This document shows, one piece after another, positions 1-7,947 of a DNA stretch of 64,000 nucleotides. Within the stretch, counting starts at the first letter, position 1; every line of letters begins with the position of its first letter. The position numbers and the translations under genes are program-made. Source of the stretch: Amycolatopsis sp. WQ 127309 (GTDB lineage: Bacteria > Actinomycetota > Actinomycetes > Mycobacteriales > Pseudonocardiaceae); the NCBI RefSeq assembly GCF_023023025.1, contig NZ_CP095481.1, forward strand, positions 8,755,001-8,819,000. Reading direction: 5' to 3'. Under the pieces are notes generated by a model that did not search any database, was not told the origin of the DNA, and saw only the letters and a list, made by a program, of their open reading frames with translations.

Positions 1-57
1 CGGTGGCGGGGTCATCGGCCCAGCCTAGGTGCCCGCGACCGGCGTCGCGTCCGGCCG

Positions 58-1185
58 TCAGCCCGTGACGAGGCCGACGCCGAAGGTCTGCAGGATCTCG
101 TTCACCGGCTGGAACCACGTCTCGCCGCCGGAGCTGCAGTTGCCCCAGCCACCGGAGGTGACGCCCTGCGCCTGGTCACCGGTGATGAAGGAGCCGCCCG
201 AGTCGCCGGGTTCGGCGCAGACGTTGGTGCGGGTCACCTGGTAGACGGCGCCCTGGGAGTAGTTGACGGTTTCGTTCAGCCCCTCCACGACACCGCAGTG
301 CCAGTGCGTCGTCGAGCCCGACCGGCACACCGAGGTGCCGACCGGCGCGACCCAGGAGCCGCGCACGATCGCGTCGCTGACCGTGCCCCAGCCGAGCACG
401 ACCGGCGCGGTCCACCAGCCGTTGCCGATGCGGATGAAGGAGTAGTCGTTGCCGGGGAAGGAAGAACCGGCGAACGTGCCCATCGCCGAGCCGTCCCAGC
501 CGACGACCGAGCTGCCGGCGCCGCCGCAGTGCCCGGCGCTGACGAACCCGCCGTTCACCGAGAAGCCGATCGAGCAGCGGGTGTTGCCGTTGATGTAGTA
601 CGGGTCGCCGCCGACGGTGCCGGCGGAGAGCGTCTCGGCCTTCGGCGTCGACGTCACGGTGACGGGGCCGGCTTTCCGGGCCTGCGCGACGAAAGCGTCG
701 ACGTCGGCGCCCTGCGCGCCGGGCCGCAGCGTGACCACGACGCTGCCGGTGCGGACGTCGGTCCGCCAGCCGCTGACGCCGGCCGGGGCGGGGTGCGCCT
801 TGGCCGCCGAGTCGATGGCGGCCTTCGCGGCGTCCAACTTCGCCGCGCTGACGGCGGCGGTCGCCGGCTCGGCCCCCGCTTGGCGGACGGCGGCGGCCGC
901 GGCGGGGTCGGTCACGCCGACGACGAGCTTGCCGAGCGCGGGGTCGAACCAGGCCCCGCCGAACGCGGCGCCGGCGGCGCGCTGCGCGTCCGGCAGCACC
1001 CGCGAGGCGGTCATCTCCTGCCCCAGCCGGGTTTCGGCCTGGGCGGCGGTCAGCCCGAAGTCCCGTTGCATGGCGGAGATCAGGCCGGGTGAGGCCTGCG
1101 CGACGGCGGGGGCGAGGGCACTGCTGGCGAGACTGGCGGTGAGGACGGCGGCGCCGCCGAGAGCCAGGGCGATTCTTCGACGCAT
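58..1185 (-). CDS. Secreted S1-family serine protease (streptogrisin/alpha-lytic type)
   Basis: A 375-residue exported serine endopeptidase preproenzyme. Residues 1-30 form a Sec signal peptide with Arg-rich start and hydrophobic core. Residues 31-185 look like the alpha-lytic/streptogrisin pro-domain that acts as folding chaperone and inhibitor. The protease domain starts near TVGGDPYYI. The catalytic triad is visible as H219 (SAGHC), D247 (GNDYS) and S329 (GDSGG), with Cys pairs C204/C220, C287/C297 and C323/C350 as likely disulfides. The start was set at ATG 1185 because GGAGGAGT lies just upstream; a longer frame to 1221 lacks a ribosome site. It probably degrades extracellular protein. 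The exact specificity cannot be read from the sequence. Confidence 0.92.
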   Translation of the reverse strand: MRRRIALALGGAAVLTASLASSALAPAVAQASPGLISAMQRDFGLTAAQAETRLGQEMTASRVLPDAQRAAGAAFGGAWFDPALGKLVVGVTDPAAAAAVRQAGAEPATAAVSAAKLDAAKAAIDSAAKAHPAPAGVSGWRTDVRTGSVVVTLRPGAQGADVDAFVAQARKAGPVTVTSTPKAETLSAGTVGGDPYYINGNTRCSIGFSVNGGFVSAGHCGGAGSSVVGWDGSAMGTFAGSSFPGNDYSFIRIGNGWWTAPVVLGWGTVSDAIVRGSWVAPVGTSVCRSGSTTHWHCGVVEGLNETVNYSQGAVYQVTRTNVCAEPGDSGGSFITGDQAQGVTSGGWGNCSSGGETWFQPVNEILQTFGVGLVTG

Positions 1186-1414
1186 GGGGAACTCCTCCGA
1201 GGCCGGGGGAAAGAAACACACTGTGGGCCGAGTGTGCGGGCGGGTCCGCGGCAGGTCCAGAATTGTCCGGTTTTCTGTCTGGAATTAGCGGGAGCGAATG
1301 ACTGTCCACAACAGACTTAACGCTTCGATATGTTGTGCCGCACCATGTTCCGCACGCGTCAAAGAAGCGCGACCCGGCTCCCAGCCGTCCGCGGCGCGTG
1401 CTCGCCAACCTCCA

Positions 1415-1428
1415 TTACAACGTTGTAA
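1415..1428. promoter_or_regulatory. Perfect 14-bp LacI-type palindrome TTACAACGTTGTAA
   Basis: The 14 bases are fully self-complementary with a central CG, the layout typical of LacI-family operators. The site lies about 230 bases upstream of the protease start and about 205 upstream of the enolase-family gene, so the target is uncertain. The core TACAACGTTGTA is found again at 19367-19378 upstream of the exported DUF4965-type hydrolase, which suggests one regulator for both loci. Confidence 0.6.
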
Positions 1429-1568
1429 AAGGTCTGAACCAAGTACAGCACGCCCCCGCACCCGGGGCCAGGAACCAGGGACGACAGGGCACCAGACGTG
1501 CATGACCGTCCCCCTGACCCGGGGCGCATCCGGAACCGGCCGCCCCGCGGGCCTTTACCCCCGGCTCG

Positions 1569-1619
1569 TTGACAGACCGGCCACCACCGCGACAGAATCC
1601 TATTTCCTATAGGATTCTG
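1569..1619 (+). promoter_or_regulatory. Promoter (TTGACA / CAGAAT) with overlapping 11-bp inverted-repeat operator
   Basis: TTGACA at 1569-1574 and CAGAAT at 1593-1598 are separated by 18 bases, a good housekeeping sigma promoter. A perfect inverted repeat, CAGAATCCTAT (1593-1603) and ATAGGATTCTG (1609-1619) around a 5-base spacer, covers the -10 element and the expected start of transcription. A bound repressor would therefore block the promoter. ATCCTAT/ATAGGAT arms are common for GntR-family (FCD) sugar-acid regulators, but no such regulator is encoded nearby. The downstream gene is only 14 bases away. Confidence 0.75.
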
Positions 1620-1633
1620 CGTCAGGGGGATCG

Positions 1634-2722
1634 GTGGCTGTCGTCACGCGGGCCGGAGCTTTTCTCGTCGACGTCGCGGTCGAGCAGGCCCGCACCGACG
1701 CCGTGCAGGCGTTCCTGTCCCAGGAGACCGTCTTCGTCGAGCTGGGCACCGACGACGGCGGGACCGGGCTCGGCTACTCCTACACGATCGGCACCGGGGG
1801 CAGCTCCGTCGTCGCGCTGCTGCGGGACCACCTGCTCCCCCGGCTCGTCGGGCAGGACTCGCGGCTGGTCGAAGCGATCTGGCGGGACCTGTTCGCCGCC
1901 ACCCGGGCGACGAGCGTCGGCGCCATCACCTCGCTCGCGCTCGCCGCCGTCGACACCGCGCTGTGGGACCTCAAGTGCCGCCGGGCCGGCGAGCCGCTGT
2001 GGCGCGTCGCCGGCGGGTTCGGCGCGCGGGTTCCGCTCTACGACACCGAAGGCGGCTGGCTGCACCTCGGCACCGAGGAGCTCGTCGCAGGGGCGAAGGC
2101 CGCCGAAGCCGCCGGCTGGGGCGGCGTCAAGGTCAAGATCGGCAAGCCCGCCGCCGCCGAAGACGTCGAGCGGCTCGCCGCGGTCCGCGCGGCCGTCGGC
2201 CCGCGGTTCGACCTGATGGTGGACGCCAACCAGTCGATGACGGCCGCCGAGGCGATCCGGCGGGCGGCCGCGTTCGCCGCACTGGACCTGTGCTGGCTGG
2301 AAGAGCCGCTGCCGGCCGACGACGTGTCCGGGCACGCCCGGCTCGCCGCCGCGACGCCGGTGCCGATCGCCGTCGGCGAGTCGCTGTACTCGATCGCGCA
2401 GTTCCGCGACTACCTGCACCGCGGCGCGGCCTCGATCGTGCAGCCCGACGTCGCCCGGATCGGCGGCATCACGCCCTGGCTCAAGGTCGCCCACCTGGCC
2501 GAGGCCTTCAACGTCGACGTCTGCCCGCACTTCCTGATGGAACTGCACGTGAGCCTCGTGGCGGCCGTCCCGAACGGCCGTTACGTCGAGCACATCCCGC
2601 AGCTGCGGGCGATCACGCGCACGGAAATGACCGTGGAAAACGGCCGCGCGGTGCCACCGGAAACGGCCGGCCTCGGAATCGACTGGGACCGCGACGCGAT
2701 GGACGACCGCCGCGTTTCCTGA
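1634..2722 (+). CDS. Mandelate racemase/muconate lactonizing enzyme family protein (enolase superfamily)
   Basis: A cytosolic 362-residue enzyme that should abstract a proton next to a carboxylate, most likely a sugar-acid dehydratase, racemase or cycloisomerase. The N-terminal capping domain covers about 1-125 and the barrel 130-350. Visible catalytic residues are K166 and K168 of the KxK motif, metal ligands D197 (DAN), E223 (LEEPL) and E249 (GES), and the Asp-His dyad D272 and H299. This set is that of the mandelate racemase subgroup. GTG start with AGGGGG five bases upstream. It is a single gene followed by a terminator and preceded by a tightly regulated promoter, so it is probably induced by its own substrate. 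The substrate itself cannot be told from the sequence. Confidence 0.9.
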   Translation: MAVVTRAGAFLVDVAVEQARTDAVQAFLSQETVFVELGTDDGGTGLGYSYTIGTGGSSVVALLRDHLLPRLVGQDSRLVEAIWRDLFAATRATSVGAITSLALAAVDTALWDLKCRRAGEPLWRVAGGFGARVPLYDTEGGWLHLGTEELVAGAKAAEAAGWGGVKVKIGKPAAAEDVERLAAVRAAVGPRFDLMVDANQSMTAAEAIRRAAAFAALDLCWLEEPLPADDVSGHARLAAATPVPIAVGESLYSIAQFRDYLHRGAASIVQPDVARIGGITPWLKVAHLAEAFNVDVCPHFLMELHVSLVAAVPNGRYVEHIPQLRAITRTEMTVENGRAVPPETAGLGIDWDRDAMDDRRVS

Positions 2723-2730
2723 GCGCGCAC

Positions 2731-2766
2731 TTCCGCCCGGCCACCCGAAAGGGCGGCCGGGCGGAA
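2731..2766. terminator. GAAA-loop hairpin terminator between convergent genes
   Basis: A 12-bp perfect stem (2731-2742 with 2755-2766), one A-C mismatch, three more pairs and a GAAA tetraloop at 2747-2750. It sits eight bases after the enolase-family stop and eleven before the stop of the opposing gene, so it can serve both strands. Confidence 0.75.
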
Positions 2767-2777
2767 AGACGCCGGAA

Positions 2778-3107
2778 TCAGATTTCGTCGACCTGGTAGG
2801 CGACCACCCTGGCCGGCACCAGCAACGCGCCGGCGCATTCCGCGACGGCCGGGCCGAAGCCGTACGGCACGAAGTCGCCGGCCACGTACCAGAAGGCGTT
2901 GCCGCTCGCGCAGTGCGCGATCACCCGGTAACCGTAACCCTCACCGGGGAAGCAGGTGACCGAGACGCCTTGACCGAAAAGCACGCCGTACCGCTCCCCG
3001 AAGCAACCGGGTGGCGCGAAATCACTGCCGACCGCGGCCGCGGTACCGACCGTCAGACCGAACAGGGAAAAAAGCGCGACGGCGAGAACCGCCAATTTCC
3101 TTCGCAT
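2778..3107 (-). CDS. Small secreted protein of unknown function
   Basis: A 109-residue protein with a clear Sec signal peptide (MRRKLAVLAVALFSLFGL, then AAA near residue 25) and a short mature part rich in Gly, Tyr and Phe with four cysteines that could form two disulfides. I do not recognise the family. ATG 3107 is preferred over GTG 3113 because GGGAG lies five bases before the ATG and overlaps the GTG. It is monocistronic, convergent with the enolase-family gene. The compact Cys pattern could fit a small exported inhibitor or cell-surface protein, but that is speculation. Confidence 0.7.
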   Translation of the reverse strand: MRRKLAVLAVALFSLFGLTVGTAAAVGSDFAPPGCFGERYGVLFGQGVSVTCFPGEGYGYRVIAHCASGNAFWYVAGDFVPYGFGPAVAECAGALLVPARVVAYQVDEI

Positions 3108-3377
3108 GACCACTCCCTAGCGCGGAGAATCCCGACCTGACGAAGCGTAGAAGTGCGGGAGAATTACCGGCAATTCATCGGGCAAGTGAACTCCGCGCAG
3201 CGGAAAGTCACGACACTGCTCCATCCGGGCGAGCGCGGACCCCCGGGCGGCTCGCGGAGGGGTGACGCCGCGGGCGTTTCTCCGACCACCGAGACAAACC
3301 CGGCCGCGACCCGCCCTCTTCGCCGCGTAGCCGTCGCCCACCACGACGACCGCGACGGGAGCGTCCTCAGTGGATGG

Positions 3378-5096
3378 TCAGTGGGCGAACGCGGTCAGGA
3401 AGCGGTCGCGGAAGGAGTCCATCTTCCAGACCGGCGCCTGCGCCGCCGGGTGCAGGCCGTCGGTCCAGCCCCAGCCGGAGATCCGGTCCAGCACCTTCGG
3501 GTCCTTGGCCACGATCGTGATCGGCACGTCGTGGACCGCGCCCTGCGGGGTGACGACCGGCGGCTGGTGGTCACCGAGGAACACCAGCACCAGGTTGTCG
3601 TCGCCGTAGTGCTGCACGAACGAGATCAGCGTCTTCAGCGAGTAGTCGGTGGCGTCGCGGTAGGCGTCGCGGATCTTCGCCGGGTCCTTCCAGACCGACT
3701 CGGGTGCCTCCCCCGCGCCCGGCTGCGGCGCGAAGACCGAGCCGTCGCCGACCTGGTTCCAGTCGACCAGCCAGGGCCGCGGCGACCAGGGCGCGTGGCT
3801 GGAGACGAGGTCCACCTCCGCCATCACCGGCTTCTGGGCCGACTTCGCCAGCTCGTTGCGCTGCAGCATCGAGAACGTGTACTGGTCCGGCATCGTGGCG
3901 TAGGCGAACCCGGGGCCCTGGTAGCCGATGTTGCGGAAGTCGTAGTAGGCGTCCGGGTGGTAGAACCGCTGGCCCTCCGGCCAGTCCTTCGTGTGCGCGG
4001 GCACGTCCCAGACGGTCTTCCAGCCCGCCTTCTGGAACGCGCCGCCGAGGGTCAGCCGGTCGCTGTCGAGGAGGTTGTTGTAGCGCTGCTGGTTGTCGAT
4101 CCACATGCCGGACTCGACGGTCGAGTGCGCGAGCCAGCTGCCGCCGCCGAACGTCGAGGACGACAGGAACGCGCTCTTCGCGCCGATGCCGGCCGCCCGC
4201 AGCTGCGCCGTGCCGGCGTCGAGCGTCGCGCCGATCTTCGGCGCGAACTCCGGGTCGTCGAGCGCGACGCGGCCGTAGCTCTCCACGAACGTGAGCACCA
4301 CGTTCTTGCCGCGCAGCCCGGCCAGCAGCTGGTCACCGGGGGTGTTCCGGTACGCGTCGTCGGCGGCCAATTCGCTGAACGGCTGCTGTTCCCGCAGGTC
4401 CGTGCCGACCTGGCGCAGGTCGTCGTAGGCCAGGGCGGCGGCGCTCTGGGCCGCGATCGGCTGGCCCGGCGCGATCTCGACGCCGAACACCGAGCAGCCG
4501 ATCCAGATCACGCCGAGCACGGCCACCGCACGCGTCGCGCCGGTCCGCCTGCCGGCCGCGATCCGGGTGAGCCGCAGCATCGCGAGCACCATGAACACGA
4601 CGACGGCGATCGCGAGCACGACGGCGCCGGCCAGCACGGCGTAGGCGGCGGCGTCACCGATCTCCCCGGCGAGGAACTCGAGACCGGCGTTGAAGAAGCT
4701 CCAGTCGTAGACCGGGTCGAACGGCTTCTCGAGCGTCGCGTAGAAGCCGGTGTCGAGCGCCTTCATCACGACGAGCAGGCCCAGCACCAGCCCGACCAGC
4801 ACCGCGACGACCCGGCGCGCCCGCGGCGGCAGGACCAGCACGAACGCGGCCACGATCAGGCCTTCCACCGGCACCCGGACCAGCGCTTCCGGCGCGAACG
4901 AGTTGAGGTCGTCCGGCGCGAGGAGCGCGAACAGCACCAGCAGCGCGGCCAGGACGGTGAGCACCACGCCCGCGACGGCGTGCCGCCGGGCGGGCCGGGG
5001 CAGCCCGAAGTCGGGCAGCGCCATCCCTGCCGTCACTCCGTCCCGAGTGCGGCGGCGGGCTCGCCGCGACAGCGGCAGACCGGTGGTTCCCATCAT
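3378..5096 (-). CDS. Membrane-anchored sulfatase/LtaS-like hydrolase-transferase
   Basis: A 572-residue integral membrane protein. The first about 210 residues hold four or five membrane helices. The rest is an alkaline-phosphatase-superfamily domain facing outward. Domain marks are NVVLTFVESYGR, a candidate nucleophile segment STFGGGSW, SSHAPW and VFLGDHQP, which correspond to the metal-binding and product-binding stretches of the LtaS/phosphoglycerol transferase family. Members transfer or hydrolyse phosphoglycerol or sulfate esters on envelope polymers. The actual substrate is unknown here. Start at ATG 5096 with GAGG seven bases upstream; a second ATG follows at once. It is monocistronic. 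Confidence 0.8.
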   Translation of the reverse strand: MMGTTGLPLSRRARRRTRDGVTAGMALPDFGLPRPARRHAVAGVVLTVLAALLVLFALLAPDDLNSFAPEALVRVPVEGLIVAAFVLVLPPRARRVVAVLVGLVLGLLVVMKALDTGFYATLEKPFDPVYDWSFFNAGLEFLAGEIGDAAAYAVLAGAVVLAIAVVVFMVLAMLRLTRIAAGRRTGATRAVAVLGVIWIGCSVFGVEIAPGQPIAAQSAAALAYDDLRQVGTDLREQQPFSELAADDAYRNTPGDQLLAGLRGKNVVLTFVESYGRVALDDPEFAPKIGATLDAGTAQLRAAGIGAKSAFLSSSTFGGGSWLAHSTVESGMWIDNQQRYNNLLDSDRLTLGGAFQKAGWKTVWDVPAHTKDWPEGQRFYHPDAYYDFRNIGYQGPGFAYATMPDQYTFSMLQRNELAKSAQKPVMAEVDLVSSHAPWSPRPWLVDWNQVGDGSVFAPQPGAGEAPESVWKDPAKIRDAYRDATDYSLKTLISFVQHYGDDNLVLVFLGDHQPPVVTPQGAVHDVPITIVAKDPKVLDRISGWGWTDGLHPAAQAPVWKMDSFRDRFLTAFAH

Positions 5097-5525
5097 GGCG
5101 CGGCCTCACATCACAGTTCACGGGGCGATCGCCGGGCCCGTGCGGCGGGGACGGCGATCCTCACCGCATATACGGACAACGACGGCGCGCGGTTCACGCC
5201 GTCGAGCCGCGGCGCCCGGAGGTCCCCCGTTCCGGGACGATCCGGACGATCGGCGCCGGTTCGGGGCGGCGTCCGCCCACCCGGGTCCCGGTCGTCCCTT
5301 TCGCGCAGCGGCACCTTTCCGGATTCCCGTCGATCGGGCGGATCCGAAAGGAAACGCCGATACCCGATGTCCGTGGTCTCAAACCCCGTCCTGCTTCTTT
5401 CACCCACGAAAGAGCCGCGATCCCCCCTACCGGGGAAGGAATGCGGCCGTTCGGTTGCGGGCCGGTCGGCCGGGTGTTTTGCTCGGGAAGACCGAAGCCC
5501 CGCTATTCCGAATGGAGCCCTACCG
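5097..5525. other. Intergenic region upstream of antitoxin-family gene
   Basis: About 430 bases of divergent control region between the sulfatase-like gene and the small antitoxin-family gene. Local GC is lower than in the genes. I find no persuasive gene, repeat or hairpin in it. A long plus-strand open frame that runs through is an unselected high-GC frame. Confidence 0.6.
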
Positions 5526-5720
5526 ATGAGTCTTTTCGACAAGGCGAAAGAGGCCCTGGGCAACAACCCCGACAAGGCCGACCAGGGTGTCGACAAGGCC
5601 GCCGAAGCCGCCAAGGGCCGGTTCGGCGAGCACGCCGACAAGATCGACCAGGGCTCGGACAAGGTGAAGGACTTCCTGCACAAGCAGGGCGGCGGCCAGC
5701 AGGACGCACCGCCGCAGTGA
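5526..5720 (+). CDS. Rv0909/MT0933-type antitoxin-family small protein
   Basis: A 64-residue, highly charged, probably all-helical protein: MSLFDKAKEAL, then repeated DKADQGVDKAAE-like segments and a Gly/Gln tail. The sequence matches the actinobacterial MT0933 antitoxin family pattern (DKAKE..NPDK.DQ.VDK). Start at ATG 5526 with GGAGCCC upstream. No toxin gene is adjacent: the next gene is a VanZ-RDD membrane protein. It could be an orphan antitoxin or a CsbD-like stress protein, as many members have no tested partner. A hairpin follows 18 bases after the stop. Confidence 0.8.
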   Translation: MSLFDKAKEALGNNPDKADQGVDKAAEAAKGRFGEHADKIDQGSDKVKDFLHKQGGGQQDAPPQ

Positions 5721-5737
5721 CGCGACGCCGGTGACTG

Positions 5738-5782
5738 CCCAGCCGACCGGGCGAAGCACGCTTCGACCGGGCCCCGGCTGGG
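5738..5782 (+). terminator. Two-part hairpin after the antitoxin-family gene
   Basis: Outer arms CCCAGCCG (5738-5745) and CGGCTGGG (5775-5782) pair perfectly. An inner CGAAGC/GCTTCG pair closes the loop. There is no T-run, as usual in high-GC actinomycetes. It separates the small gene from the VanZ-RDD gene 14 bases further on. Confidence 0.6.
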
Positions 5783-5795
5783 TACCACCGGCTCC

Positions 5796-6962
5796 GTGGT
5801 CGCCACCTACCTCGTCCCCGTCCGGACCGCCCTCTACCTGTTCCCGCTCATCGCGCTGGTCGTCATGCTGCCGGCGGCGTTCGTCAGCTACCGCCGCCGC
5901 GGCCGCGCGGGCGGGTGGACGACGGTCGTGTTCTACACCTTCGTCTTCTACCTCTTGGCGATCGCGACGCAGACGATCCTGCCGCTGCCCGACAACGCGA
6001 ACTTCTGCGCCGGCAGCAGCTACGCCAGCTCGCCCCAGTTGCGGCCGTTCTACTTCGTCGAAGTCGTGTCGCAACGCGCCCGCGGCCACTGGAGCCCGAG
6101 CGCGATCCTGCACAACCCCGCTGTCTGGACCACCGCGCTCAACGTCGCGATGCTGGTCCCGTTCGGCCTCTTCCTGCGCTACGCCCAGCGCATGCGCGCG
6201 GTGCCGACGATCCTGGCCGGGTTCGGCCTCTCCCTCCTGTTCGAGCTGACGCAGCTCACCGGGCTGTGGTTCGTCTACCCGTGCCCGTACCGCTTGTTCA
6301 GCGTCGACGACCTCATCCTCAACACCGCCGGCGCCGCGCTCGGCTGGCTGATCGCCGGCCCGCTCGGCCGGGTGCTGCCCGCGCTGGAGCCGGACCACGA
6401 CCGCCGCCGCTACGCCACGAAGGTCACCTTCACCCGGCGGCTGTTCGCGCTGGCCACCGACCTGCTCGGGTTCGCCGTGCTGCTCGGGTTCCTGTTCGGC
6501 CTGCTCACCCTGTTCGGCGAGGACATGCGCCACCGCGACACGCCGGTCGTCATCCTCGCGCTCGTGTGGTTCGTGGTGCTGCCCGCGGTGACCGGGTCGA
6601 CGCCGGGCAAGCGGGCGATGCTGCTGAAGGTCGCGCGGCGCAGCGGCCGCCGGGCCGGACCGATCTCGCTGCTGGTCCGCAACGGCGTCCTGCTGTCCCC
6701 GCTCTGGCTCACCTGGCTGCTGCTGGACCTGGACCACTGGGACCTCGGCGAACACCCCGAACAGCTGCTGCTGCCCCTCGCCCTGGCGGCGTCGGCCTTC
6801 GTCGTGCTGGTGTGGACACCACTGGCCGTCCTGCTCGACGACGAGCACCGCGCACCCTACGAACGGCTGACCCGGACCGTGAACGTCGCGATCGTGCCCC
6901 CACCTGCGATCACCCCGGCCGAACCGGCGCCCGCGCCCGCCCGTGCCAAGGAAGTCCTTTGA
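5796..6962 (+). CDS. VanZ-RDD domain membrane protein
   Basis: A 388-residue polytopic membrane protein. Residues 1-200 show five hydrophobic helices with the VanZ-like signature (LPLPDN, NVAMLVPFGLFLR, ELTQLTG, SVDDLILNTAGAALGW). Residues 205-360 form an RDD domain (LFALATDLLGFAVLL, VTGSTPGKRAMLLKV, with Arg and Asp in the helices). The VanZ/RDD pairing is frequent in actinobacteria. VanZ itself gives low-level teicoplanin resistance by an unknown mechanism, so a role in the envelope is likely but untested. The GTG start at 5796 has only a weak ribosome site. Confidence 0.85.
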   Translation: MVATYLVPVRTALYLFPLIALVVMLPAAFVSYRRRGRAGGWTTVVFYTFVFYLLAIATQTILPLPDNANFCAGSSYASSPQLRPFYFVEVVSQRARGHWSPSAILHNPAVWTTALNVAMLVPFGLFLRYAQRMRAVPTILAGFGLSLLFELTQLTGLWFVYPCPYRLFSVDDLILNTAGAALGWLIAGPLGRVLPALEPDHDRRRYATKVTFTRRLFALATDLLGFAVLLGFLFGLLTLFGEDMRHRDTPVVILALVWFVVLPAVTGSTPGKRAMLLKVARRSGRRAGPISLLVRNGVLLSPLWLTWLLLDLDHWDLGEHPEQLLLPLALAASAFVVLVWTPLAVLLDDEHRAPYERLTRTVNVAIVPPPAITPAEPAPAPARAKEVL

Positions 6963-7030
6963 GGACGGCACAACCCACTGCGCTGCCCGCGTCAGGCGCC
7001 GCTGGTAGATTTGCGTGAACGGGTTGAACC

Positions 7031-7044
7031 GACAGCCCGCTGTC
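7031..7044. promoter_or_regulatory. Inverted repeat GACAGC-CC-GCTGTC in the partner-switching operon leader
   Basis: A perfect 6-bp inverted repeat with a 2-base spacer, 35 bases before the first STAS start. It lies in the only promoter-sized gap in front of the five-gene operon, so it is a candidate operator or leader hairpin. I could not assign the promoter elements with confidence. Confidence 0.4.
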
Positions 7045-7078
7045 AGACGAAGCCCGTCCCCTCCAGGAGCTACAACCC

Positions 7079-7465
7079 ATGAGCACCGACGCAACGCGGC
7101 CTCGGCAGCGCTCCTCCGGTGAGGGCTGGTCGCTGGCCAAGCACGACGCCGGAGACGCGACCGTCTACGTCCTGCGCGGCGAGTTCGACCTGGCCGTCTC
7201 GGTGAAACTCGAGGACCTGCTGCCCGCCGACCCCGGCACCGGCCGGATCGTGCTGGACATGACCGAGGTCACCTACTGCGACTCCAGCTGCCTGCAGGTG
7301 CTGCTGCGGCTGGGCAACCGGCTGCGCGACGCGGGCGGCCGCTTCGCCATCGCGACCACCGTCCCCGCCGTCGTCCGGCCGGTCGAGCTGCTGGGCCTCG
7401 GCGCGGTCATGCCGCTGCACCCGACCGTCGACGCGGCGCGCGCTTCCTGGGGTGAGGGCGCATGA
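7079..7465 (+). CDS. STAS-domain anti-sigma factor antagonist (first of operon)
   Basis: A 128-residue SpoIIAA/RsbV-type protein. In partner switching the unphosphorylated antagonist binds the kinase/anti-sigma factor and frees its target; the kinase inactivates it by serine phosphorylation. The STAS fold runs from about residue 28 to 120 with the phosphorylation loop VTYCDSSCLQVLL. Both serines are kept, but the usual Gly after DSS is Cys. AGGAG precedes ATG 7079. The stop overlaps the start of the kinase gene by four bases (ATGA), so the two are translationally coupled. The N-terminal 20 residues are basic and probably disordered. Confidence 0.9.
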   Translation: MSTDATRPRQRSSGEGWSLAKHDAGDATVYVLRGEFDLAVSVKLEDLLPADPGTGRIVLDMTEVTYCDSSCLQVLLRLGNRLRDAGGRFAIATTVPAVVRPVELLGLGAVMPLHPTVDAARASWGEGA

Positions 7466-7947
7466 CGACATCCGGCACCCGTGTGGGCGAGCCCGGTTCG
7501 GGGCATGAAGAAGGGGATGACATCCCCTCGGGGCCCGGCACGGTGAAGGAGGCGGACGTGAACCTGCGCTTCGACAGGCACGAAATCGGCATCACGGCCG
7601 ACCTGTCCGAGCTGGCGAAGGTCCGCAGCTGGGTCCGAACCGTGCTCGGCGGCTTCCCGGCGAGCGTGGTCACCACCGCGGTCATGGTGGTGGACGAGCT
7701 GGCCTCCAACGCCCTGCGCCACGGCCACGCGCCCTACCACGTGCGCCTGCTGCCCAGCGCGGCCAAGGTGCGCATCGAGGTCGACGACGGCAGCGGCGAG
7801 ACGGCCCGGCGCCGGACGCCGTCCGACCAGGGCGGCCGCGGGCTGCTGCTGGTCGAACGCTGTGCGGCCGCGTGGGGCCAGCTCGGCCGGCCCACCGGCA
7901 AGACCCTGTGGGCCGAGCTGGCGACGGACCCGGGGACCCATGGCTGA
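7462..7947 (+). CDS. RsbW/SpoIIAB-like ATP-binding anti-sigma factor kinase
   Basis: A 161-residue GHKL-fold serine kinase. The N-box is DELASNALRHG, the G1 box VDDGS and the G2 box GGRGLLLVE. These are the ATP-binding elements of RsbW-like kinases, which phosphorylate STAS antagonists and sequester a sigma factor or another output protein. The first 45 residues (Gly/Ser/Asp-rich) extend beyond the family core, and an internal start could be used. It overlaps the genes on both sides (4 and 8 bases). No sigma factor gene lies in the operon, so the output partner must be encoded elsewhere. Confidence 0.9.
   Translation: MTTSGTRVGEPGSGHEEGDDIPSGPGTVKEADVNLRFDRHEIGITADLSELAKVRSWVRTVLGGFPASVVTTAVMVVDELASNALRHGHAPYHVRLLPSAAKVRIEVDDGSGETARRRTPSDQGGRGLLLVERCAAAWGQLGRPTGKTLWAELATDPGTHG

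Larger units (their letters stand above)
1186..1633. other. Intergenic region between protease and enolase-family gene
   Basis: About 450 bases with no convincing gene. It is the divergent control region of the protease (minus) and the enolase-superfamily enzyme (plus). It contains a perfect TTACAACGTTGTAA palindrome in the middle and a promoter/operator at its right edge, both listed separately. Confidence 0.7.

Noticed and set aside
3153..5525. Long plus-strand frame that leads into the small antitoxin-family gene
   Set aside because: Antisense to the sulfatase-like gene. The real small gene has its own ATG and ribosome site at 5526.
5526..6962. Toxin-antitoxin pair formed by the antitoxin-family gene and its neighbour
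   Set aside because: The neighbour is a VanZ-RDD membrane protein with its own context, and a hairpin separates the two genes. No toxin domain is visible.
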